From Nosema muscidifuracis (Eukaryota > Microsporidia > Nosematidae), in the NCBI GenBank assembly GCA_028335825.1, contig JAIOKI010000001.1, positions 496,001-560,000 of the forward strand: DNA of 64,000 nt, given 5' to 3'. Numbering within the stretch: position 1 is the first letter of the stretch; each line of letters starts with the position of its first letter. Below the pieces are notes generated by a model. The model was not told where the DNA came from and ran no database searches. It was given only the letters and a program-made list of their open reading frames with translations. Made by a program: the position numbers and the translations under genes. Positions 54,981 to 61,983 of this stretch are shown piece after piece.

Positions 54981-57926
54981 TTATACTCTCATTATCTCTA
55001 ATAATTTGTTAAGTATTTCTATCTCTCTCATCTTACATAAATCACCAATAAGTATTAATTTCTTCTTAGCTCTAGTTAATGCTACATTAAGTCTCTCTTT
55101 ACTCTCTAATACATCACATTTAATTATTGGATCAAATACTACTATAATATTATTATCTTCACTACCTTGAAATCTATCTACTGTCTCTACCTCACAATTA
55201 GTTAATTTTTTAGTTTTTTTTACTTGTGAATTAAGATAACATAAAATTGTTGAATCTTTTACTTCTTTAATAAATGAATCATAATTTATAGTAGATGAAT
55301 CTATAAATATTACTGAATCATTTATATTCTTACCTAATTGTAATTTATTATTATAAAATAATTCATTTGATAATCTCATTATATTAGGACCCATACGATA
55401 TTGAATAGATAATTCTGAATGATTATTATCTAAAAGATATTCAAAAAGAGATATGTTTAGTTCTTTACTACATTTACTTAAAGGTTTAAGTTGTAAATGA
55501 TCTCCAAATATAATAAATTTTTTACATAAAGAGATAGGTATGAGTGTAAGAAGAAGATGTTGTTGAGATCCTTCATCTATAATACAATAATCAAAAGATC
55601 TTTCTAAAAAAATAGGATCTCTAAATCCAAAACATGTACTGGCAACTAAATCAATATTTTTGAAATAATTCTTAATCTCATTTACATTATTAAATTTTAT
55701 ATTTTCTTTTCTTGCTCTATAACTTCTTATAGTTTTTAATTTATTCAATATATTTGTTATAGCTAGATTTGTATAACAAACTAAAAGAACCTTCTTATTT
55801 AAATTTACTAAAATCTTAATTAATAAAGTAATTACACTACTTTTTCCTGTACCAGGCATACCATGAATAATCTTATAATTCTCACAATTTAATGCAGAAT
55901 ATAAAGCAGATTTCTGATTTTCATTTAATTTAAGAAATTGTGTCATATAAATATCAGGAATTTGGTATTTGTACTTAGTAAGAGGAGGTGGAGGAGGAGT
56001 AAAATATACAAAAGATGATGATGTATTATCCATAATAAGATTTATCTGTTTATCTATAGAAGATGATATTATATTATCTGATAAAGAGTCATTTGTATCA
56101 TTTAATTTGTTAATTTCATTTATGCTATTTAATTTTTTTGTGTCATTTTCATTTATGCTATTTAATTTTTTTGTGTCATTTTCATTATTTGAATCATTAA
56201 ATTTTTTTGTTTCATTTTCATTATTTGTATCATTTATGCTATTCAATTTATTAGTTTCATTTATGCAATTTACTTTGTTGGTATCATTTAATTTATTAGC
56301 TTTATTAAATTTATTAGCTTCATTCAATTTGCTAATTTCATTTACTTTGTTAATTTCATTTATACTAGTCAATTTTATTTCATCACTACTAAAATCACAA
56401 AAATAATCATCTTCAAAATCATCACATCTATTTTCATATAATCCAAGTTCTTCTCCAGGTAATCTAAAACCAAATTTATTTTCTTTCTCTAAATATCTAA
56501 AATATGCTATTTTTATTAATGAATATCTCATAAACTTAAAAAATAAATCATTAGACCCAAAACTAATATAATATCCATTATTATTTTCTAAATTAATCTT
56601 CTCACTAAGTGAAACATGTAAAAATAAATTATCTACTTTGTTAATTATACCTTTACATAATTTAACAAGATCTTCTGTATAAATATTTATATAAATATCA
56701 TCTACATTTATATTATTATTATCATATATAAAAACTACCATAAAATCTACTTGTTTCTTAAACTTAACATAATGCCATGTCTCTTTTAATCTAAAATTCT
56801 CTTCTTTTTCAAGTGATTTCCACATTATTTTTAACCAATGATTTTCATTTAATTTAAGAATATTCTGAATAATTTTACATGATTCAAAATCTGAACAATC
56901 ACAATTATTAATAGTAGTAGATAATGATAACTTATTACGTAATATCATAAGACTTTTAACTTCATTATGTTTTATATCACATTTTATAAAATTATTAGAT
57001 GTTATGTAATAAAGAAAAGGTTGATAAAATTTCTTATATTTTTCTTTAAGAATAAGACTATACAAAATAGCTTGAGCTTTATGTGATACATCCATAGATT
57101 TACCACTTTTTATCTCTAATAAATTATTATATCCAACTATATCTACATTTCCTTTAAGATTCATATTTAAAGAAGCTATTCTTTTTTCACATTCTTCAAA
57201 TTCTAAATTATATTTACTAAATGACATAATATTTTTTACTACTGATAATAAATCATCTTTAACTATTTTTTCTGTAGTATCACAACAATAAATATTAATT
57301 AAATTTTCATTAATTCCTTTAGTAATATTAGTCATAATAAATGATAAATTATAATTCTTATTAATTAAACAATTCTCCATAACTTCATGTAAAATTATTC
57401 CATTTACTAAACATTTATCATTAAAATTAAATCCAATATCAGCTATCTTATTATTTAAATAAGGATTATTTATACATCTTATAGAAGATATTAAATTTGT
57501 AATTGTCATTAAATCATCTTCTATAAATAAATAATTAGTTTTATCATCTACATTGACATGTATAAAATTATCTTCGATTTTTTTAATTAATTCTTTATCA
57601 CAACATAAACAACTCATTACAGTTATTTTAGTATTAATTTCATATTTTATATTAATCCATTCACCATATATAAAACATATTACATCATCTCCTTCTAGAA
57701 TAATAGATTCTTTTGATTCTTTAATTTTTCTTATTATAAATTTAATATTCTGAGATTTAATTATTTCTGTTTGATGAAGAATCTCAGCTGATGTGAATGA
57801 TAATTCACTATCTGCTATTGGTATTTCATTTTCAAAATTATCTTTATTAGTATCACTCCAGAATGATATTGAAGATTTGCATTCAATTTTTAATTTTTTC
57901 AATGGATTATCGTTAGTATTTCCCAT
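54981..57926 (-). CDS. DNA2 nuclease-helicase
   Basis: 981 residues, intact. Acts in Okazaki fragment flap processing and double-strand-break resection in the nucleus. The N-terminal RecB-like nuclease shows VDIV followed by LEIKSGKSMD (residues about 258-278, the acidic and Lys catalytic residues), then the conserved HKAQAILYSLIL. Iron-sulfur cysteines are visible: one in SSIRCINNPYL (about 150) and a cluster CDCSDFESC (about 345). The C-terminal SF1 helicase has GMPGTGKSS (about 690), IIDEGSQ (about 784), GDHLQLKPL, QYRM, VDRFQGSEDN and LNVALTRAKKKL. Between nuclease and helicase, residues about 512-615 are an Asn/Lys/Leu tandem repeat, and a run of prolines follows near 645. The ATG is four bases after CCC. 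Confidence 0.95.
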   Translation of the reverse strand: MGNTNDNPLKKLKIECKSSISFWSDTNKDNFENEIPIADSELSFTSAEILHQTEIIKSQNIKFIIRKIKESKESIILEGDDVICFIYGEWINIKYEINTKITVMSCLCCDKELIKKIEDNFIHVNVDDKTNYLFIEDDLMTITNLISSIRCINNPYLNNKIADIGFNFNDKCLVNGIILHEVMENCLINKNYNLSFIMTNITKGINENLINIYCCDTTEKIVKDDLLSVVKNIMSFSKYNLEFEECEKRIASLNMNLKGNVDIVGYNNLLEIKSGKSMDVSHKAQAILYSLILKEKYKKFYQPFLYYITSNNFIKCDIKHNEVKSLMILRNKLSLSTTINNCDCSDFESCKIIQNILKLNENHWLKIMWKSLEKEENFRLKETWHYVKFKKQVDFMVVFIYDNNNINVDDIYINIYTEDLVKLCKGIINKVDNLFLHVSLSEKINLENNNGYYISFGSNDLFFKFMRYSLIKIAYFRYLEKENKFGFRLPGEELGLYENRCDDFEDDYFCDFSSDEIKLTSINEINKVNEISKLNEANKFNKANKLNDTNKVNCINETNKLNSINDTNNENETKKFNDSNNENDTKKLNSINENDTKKLNSINEINKLNDTNDSLSDNIISSSIDKQINLIMDNTSSSFVYFTPPPPPLTKYKYQIPDIYMTQFLKLNENQKSALYSALNCENYKIIHGMPGTGKSSVITLLIKILVNLNKKVLLVCYTNLAITNILNKLKTIRSYRARKENIKFNNVNEIKNYFKNIDLVASTCFGFRDPIFLERSFDYCIIDEGSQQHLLLTLIPISLCKKFIIFGDHLQLKPLSKCSKELNISLFEYLLDNNHSELSIQYRMGPNIMRLSNELFYNNKLQLGKNINDSVIFIDSSTINYDSFIKEVKDSTILCYLNSQVKKTKKLTNCEVETVDRFQGSEDNNIIVVFDPIIKCDVLESKERLNVALTRAKKKLILIGDLCKMREIEILNKLLEIMRV

Positions 57927-58039
57927 GTAAAGGGTTTAAAATATTTTATCCTTCATAATTAATATTAAAATTTCTCAATTTATAAATAATAAGATTTTTA
58001 TAATTACCCTTAATAAAATTAAATAACGTTATAAAATCA

Positions 58040-58260
58040 TATAATTCTTCATTTTCTTAATTATTTCTTATAAAATCATCTATTTTTTCATATTTTTTAA
58101 AATTATTTCTTATAAAATCATCTAATTTTTCATATTTTTTTAAATTATTTTTAAATAAAGCATCTAATTTTTCACTTGATAAAAATATTTCAAATTTTTT
58201 ACTTGATTAAAATATTTCGAATTCTTCATTCAATAAAGTTATTTCTTATAAAATCATCTA
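58040..58260 (-). repeat. 42-bp repeats derived from the 3' end of the KIN17 coding region
   Basis: The word TTTCTTATAAAATCATCTA occurs at 58064 and 58106 and again inside the gene at 58242. Read on the minus strand, the outside copies encode KKYEKLDDFIRNNF-like units, echoing the gene's own last residues YEELDDFIRNNF. Further degenerate units lie between. The array therefore runs from the coding end into the 3' flank, in a different frame. Confidence 0.85.
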
Positions 58261-58708
58261 ATTCTTCATAATTTCCAAAATACTCTTCATAAGAATCTAT
58301 CTCAATATCTTCTGATTCTTCTAAACTGAGCTCTTCACTATCTTCATTAATTTTTAAATTTTTAGATGGTATAAATCTATCATAACCTTTAACATACCAT
58401 TTATCATTTTTTTTAATAATATCACAATTATCAATTAAATCTTTACCAAGACTATCTAAATCTTTATATCCAACATCTCTAAATCCTATAGTATTATTTT
58501 TTATATAAGATTTATAAATATCATCTAACAATTTATATTCATTATATCTGTACACAAATGAACATAAATTAGTTATAAACATTTTTCTAAATTTAATTTG
58601 ATCAGATTTTATATTTTTCTGGTTATCTTTATGGGACTGACTTTCTGTATTAGATTTGTAAGCTTTTTTTGTTTTATATTTCCTATTACAGAATATACAA
58701 AATACCAT
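58226..58708 (-). CDS. KIN17-like nucleic-acid-binding protein
   Basis: 160 residues. An N-terminal zinc finger (CIFCNRKYKTKKAY, C4 and C7, H26) is followed by a winged-helix-like domain (residues about 40-118) ending in KKNDKWYVKGYDRF, which corresponds to the 'GWYIQYIDR' end of the KIN17 domain. KIN17/RTS2 proteins bind curved DNA and RNA and act in replication, repair and pre-mRNA handling in the nucleus. The first finger histidine is Asn (N20), a one-base change that may weaken zinc binding. The C-terminal third is acidic (EDSEELSLEESEDIEID) instead of the basic tail of larger homologues. The ATG is 13 bases after CCC. Its first codons and promoter are duplicated upstream. Confidence 0.78.
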   Translation of the reverse strand: MVFCIFCNRKYKTKKAYKSNTESQSHKDNQKNIKSDQIKFRKMFITNLCSFVYRYNEYKLLDDIYKSYIKNNTIGFRDVGYKDLDSLGKDLIDNCDIIKKNDKWYVKGYDRFIPSKNLKINEDSEELSLEESEDIEIDSYEEYFGNYEELDDFIRNNFIE

Positions 58709-58820
58709 CTAAATATTTTAAAGGGTCCATTATTAATTTTTATTTTAATTTCCTATTACAGAATATACAAAATACCATCTTAATATTTTAAAGGGTCTAT
58801 TATTAATTTTTATTTTATAC
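58681..58820. repeat. 70-bp tandem duplication of the KIN17 promoter and first codons
   Basis: Unit 1 (58681-58750) holds the first nine or so codons of KIN17 with its CCC motif. Unit 2 (58751-58820) repeats it with few differences, including an ATG, the same MVFCIFCNRK codons and the CCC. The second start soon meets a stop, so it is a vestige. The right end of unit 2 adjoins the BET1 start motif. Confidence 0.93.
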
Positions 58821-58824
58821 CCTT

Positions 58825-59100
58825 ATGTACGAACAAGAATCAGATGAAGAGGCTAATATTCTTAGATCTCGTGTTCAGACTCTTAAACACGTAGCTTTAG
58901 AAATATCTGATGAGATTAGATTTCAAAATAAAGAGTTACAAAATTTACAACCAGGATTTGAGAATACACTTTCTAATATATTTAGGAATGTAGGGATTAT
59001 AAAAAATATAAAGCCACAATATCTTAAAACTTGGTTGTGGTATATAGGAGGAACACTTGTAATCTCATTTGTCTTTTTTGTTTTATTTTTATTTACTTAG
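58825..59100 (+). CDS. BET1-like Qc-SNARE
   Basis: 91 residues. A SNARE motif spans residues about 12-66 (LRSRVQTLKHVALEISDEI), with the zero-layer Gln at residue 34 in RFQNKEL, as in BET1. It ends in a C-terminal membrane anchor (residues about 69-90, LWYIGGTLVISFVFFVLFLF). BET1/SFT1 proteins drive ER-to-Golgi and intra-Golgi fusion. The ATG is two bases after CCC (ACCCTTATG). It is divergent from KIN17, the two starts being separated by the duplicated promoter. Confidence 0.88.
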   Translation: MYEQESDEEANILRSRVQTLKHVALEISDEIRFQNKELQNLQPGFENTLSNIFRNVGIIKNIKPQYLKTWLWYIGGTLVISFVFFVLFLFT

Positions 59101-59450
59101 ATTAAATTTTTTATGCATGCATAAATATTTTTATAATAGAATTTGTCTTTAATAATAAATTGTAAGTTTATAAATTTAAATAGTAAAAAATAGCATAAAT
59201 AAAAATAACACATATATGAAATTAACATATTAAAAAAATAACACATATATGAAATTAATATATACAAATTAAGTGACATATAAAAAAAATAAAATATGAA
59301 ATAACACATATATAAAAATAAAATATAAAATAACACATATAAAAATAAAATATAAAATAACACATACAAAAATAAAATATACAAAAAATCAATATAAAAT
59401 AAAATATACAAAAAATCAATACAAAAATAAAATATATAAATAAAATTAAT
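59101..59450. repeat. Spacer with AAATAACACATATA repeats
   Basis: About ten short imperfect units of ATAACACATATAAAAATAAA and CAAAAAATCAATA fill the space between BET1 and uL2. They give a Tyr/Phe/Leu chance frame on the minus strand that is not a gene. Confidence 0.85.
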
Positions 59451-60164
59451 TTATTTCTTGCTTCCTTTTACTCTACCAGTTCTTCTAGCTCCAATCAATC
59501 CCATAAGCTGAGCATGTGGTCTTCTCTTAGAAATAGTAGTTGGTCTACCAACGTGTTGATGATTACCTCCTCCAAATTTATGATCTACTGGATTCATAGC
59601 TACACATCTAACTCTTGGCCATTTCTTACCATGTGCTTTATGGAAATAATGAGCTACTGAAGCCTTAAGGAAAGGCTTCTCCTTAATACCACCAGCAGCA
59701 GGTACTCCTACAATACATCTTACTTCACTACTAAAGACTTTCTTTTGTCCACTTGGTAATCCTAAAACAGTTTCATTAGATTCTTCTCTGTGATTGACTA
59801 CTACAGAATAAGCTCCACCTGTCATTCCTACACATCCACCATCTTCATAATCATACTCAATAGAATGAACTGCCATACCTCCTGGTACATTCTTAAGTTT
59901 AGTGATGTTACCAATCTGAACAGGTGCATTATCTCCTATGATAATATTCTGACCAGTGTAAATACCTTCAGTAGCTATTACAGAATATACTTCATCATTA
60001 AATTTTATATGAGCTAATGGTACACCTCTTCCTCTTTCATGTACTAAATCTACTACTGTACCTTCAGTACATTCAGATATACTAGGGTACTTAGCTGAAC
60101 TAAGATTGTGGGAGTTTCTCTCTTTTTTTTTCTCCTGTCTAATTTTTCTTGTAACTTTACCCAT
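59451..60164 (-). CDS. Large-subunit ribosomal protein uL2
   Basis: 237 residues. Binds 23S/25S-type rRNA near the peptidyl-transferase centre. The signature [19 protein letters not shown] near residues 185-203 is almost invariant in uL2; [12 protein letters not shown] and [15 protein letters not shown] are also typical. The protein is slightly shorter than the human homologue (RPL8, about 257), with a compact N-terminus. The ATG is five bases after CCC. Divergent from the gene at 60187, only 22 bases apart. Coding sequence is noticeably less AT-rich than the surroundings, consistent with strong expression. Confidence 0.98.
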   Translation of the reverse strand: MGKVTRKIRQEKKKERNSHNLSSAKYPSISECTEGTVVDLVHERGRGVPLAHIKFNDEVYSVIATEGIYTGQNIIIGDNAPVQIGNITKLKNVPGGMAVHSIEYDYEDGGCVGMTGGAYSVVVNHREESNETVLGLPSGQKKVFSSEVRCIVGVPAAGGIKEKPFLKASVAHYFHKAHGKKWPRVRCVAMNPVDHKFGGGNHQHVGRPTTISKRRPHAQLMGLIGARRTGRVKGSKK

Positions 60165-60186
60165 TTGAAGGGTTAAAAAATTTTAA
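60165..60186. promoter_or_regulatory. 22-bp divergent start region of uL2 and MPP10 (N half)
   Basis: The whole space between two start codons is 22 bases. GGG at 60170-60172 is the CCC motif of uL2 (five bases before its ATG) and may serve as the GGG-type motif for the plus-strand gene, 14 bases before its ATG. The 5' leaders must be extremely short or the transcripts must overlap. Confidence 0.75.
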
Positions 60187-60711
60187 ATGGAAATGGTAAA
60201 AGAAATTTATGATGAGATAAATAAGAAATATGAATGTAGTGAGATATATGTAGAAGGATTTACTACAGACCAGATTTATTATCAGATAGAAGAGTTATGT
60301 GATAAAGTTTTAGATAAGAATGAAAAGATAGTTAATAAAAATTATGAAAAATTTTTAACTAATTTTAAAGAGGATTTTGAAGAAAAAGATTTTGAAGAAG
60401 AAGATTTTGAGAATGATGAAGAAAAAGATTTTGAAGAAGAAGATTCTAAGAATGATGAAGATAATGATTTAGATGAAGAAGATCTTGAAGCAGCAAATAA
60501 TGAATCAGATGAAGAAGAAGTTAATAAATCAGATGAATCAACAGATAGCTTCGAAGAAAAAAGAAAACTTCTTAATGAAGATATCTCTGAAGAAGAATCT
60601 TCAATAGAAGAAGATACTTTATCCGACGAAGGATCTATAGAAGATCCAGAAGATTTAAAAGATATTCCTGCATCAGAATTATTTAAAAAGTTAGACAAGA
60701 ATATTAAATAA
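60187..60711 (+). CDS. MPP10, N-terminal half as a separate gene
   Basis: 174 residues. The N-terminal 55 residues align with the start of yeast Mpp10: CSEIYVEGFTTDQIYYQIEE here against DEITVDGLDANQVWWQVK there. The rest is the acidic region expected in Mpp10 (repeats such as EEKDFEEEDFENDEEKDFEE, residues about 60-140), ending in ASELFKKLDKNIK. Mpp10 is the acidic scaffold of the U3 snoRNP, needed for 18S rRNA processing in the nucleolus. The C-terminal half is not downstream on this strand; it is found on the opposite strand starting two bases after this gene's stop. Length and content make this half plausible as a stand-alone subunit. Alternative: another acidic nucleolar protein. Confidence 0.72.
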   Translation: MEMVKEIYDEINKKYECSEIYVEGFTTDQIYYQIEELCDKVLDKNEKIVNKNYEKFLTNFKEDFEEKDFEEEDFENDEEKDFEEEDSKNDEDNDLDEEDLEAANNESDEEEVNKSDESTDSFEEKRKLLNEDISEEESSIEEDTLSDEGSIEDPEDLKDIPASELFKKLDKNIK

Positions 60712-60713
60712 AT

Positions 60714-61181
60714 TTATTTGAGTACAGTCACATTTTTAATATTTTCAAGAGTTTTAGTTTTTAACTTCCTCTTATCTTTCTTAACCTCTTTTTTGATAAC
60801 TGAAACTACTTCTGTATCAGGCATGAACCCAAAAGATCCAAAATCACTTATTTTTAATAAATCACTTTCTATTTCATTATACAAATCTATAATATCTTTG
60901 TTATCTTCTTCATTGTTCTCAATTTCTTCTTCTTCTTCAACATATTCCTTGGAAAAATCAAAATTATCGAATGTTCCTTCACGTAATCTTTGTAATGTCA
61001 TTTTTAATATCTCTGTATTTTGTTTAGTAGATATTGGTTCTATTTGTTCAGTTACATTGTAATGTATTTCTTTTTTATTTAATAAAGAATTTACTGGTCT
61101 TTTTTTACTATCTACTTCTCCTAAATATTGCCAATCTTTCTTTTTTATAAGACTTTTTTCTATTTCTTTGATGTTGTACAT
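60714..61181 (-). CDS. MPP10, C-terminal half as a separate gene
   Basis: 155 residues from the ATG at 61181, five bases after CCC. Colinear with the C-terminal part of yeast Mpp10: KKKDWQYLGEVDSKKRPVNS here against EKKWSLKGEVKAKDRPEDA there; then EILKMTLQRLREGTFDNFDF against EDMIRRRIQDSNFDDL; then DLYNEIESDLLKISDFGSFG against ELYANLVYKLDVLSSVHFVP; and the end LENIKNVTVLK against LSKAKNITVINQ. These segments contact IMP3/IMP4 in the small-subunit processome. The gene is convergent with the N half, with two bases between stops. Each half has its own start signal, so this is a true gene split and not a frameshift. Confidence 0.85.
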   Translation of the reverse strand: MYNIKEIEKSLIKKKDWQYLGEVDSKKRPVNSLLNKKEIHYNVTEQIEPISTKQNTEILKMTLQRLREGTFDNFDFSKEYVEEEEEIENNEEDNKDIIDLYNEIESDLLKISDFGSFGFMPDTEVVSVIKKEVKKDKRKLKTKTLENIKNVTVLK

Positions 61182-61983
61182 AGAAAGGGCTTAGAAAATA
61201 TTTATTAATGGTTAAGATCTATTATATTAAAAGAATATACATAAATATAATTTAAAGTAAGACAATCTTTTATAAATAAATGATTCAGACTCTTTATTGT
61301 TAAGAAGTACTCATCAAAAAATTTAAAAAATTGTAACTGATTTTAAAGAATTAACATTAAATAATAGATAAGATTTTGGAATATATCAAGATAAAGAACA
61401 TAATCTAATTAAAGGAGAAATATTAATTACATATACAATACTAATTATAATAGAAAGAAATATGATTTACAATCTAATTATAATAAAAATAAATATAATT
61501 TACAATACTAATTATAATATTGAAATATCTAACAATAATTAGAGAGATTTTAAGTGATAATCAAACATACTATCTGATACATCCATAATATATAAAAAAA
61601 GATGATGGCTAATATGTTATAAATATATAAAATATAATAAGCTAAATCTACATGAATAGATAAATAAAAACAAATTAAAACTACATGAATAGATAAATAA
61701 AATTTTTTAATACATTTTTACTATCTTTTTAATGGCTTTTTAACTCTGATATTTCTTGAGTAAATAAATAATTTAATTTATCTTGTTATATAAATTAATC
61801 TAAGAATTTTAATAAAACTTCTAAAAGTACAGATATAATGAAAAAATATTCTAATAATTACCATTAGTCTTTAAGAAGATAGAAAATAATTTAAAATACA
61901 ACATTCTTGAAAAAATCAAATTAAACTTAAATAAATAGAATTAATTAATTTATAAAAATATTTAAAAAAATGTAAAGAATATT
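61182..61983. other. Spacer without a recognised gene
   Basis: AT-rich spacer with short repeats (ATACTAATTATAATA near 61430-61520 and ACATGAATAGATAAATAAA near 61650-61700). No open frame or RNA gene supported. Confidence 0.6.

Noticed and set aside
59097-59411. 104-codon Tyr/Phe/Leu-rich minus-strand frame
   Set aside because: It reads through short AAATAACACATATA repeats in a spacer; no start motif.
60718-61062. Plus-strand frame opposite the MPP10 C half, and a Ser-rich minus-strand frame opposite the N half
   Set aside because: Both are antisense shadows of acidic or Lys-rich coding sequence with recognisable homology on the other strand.
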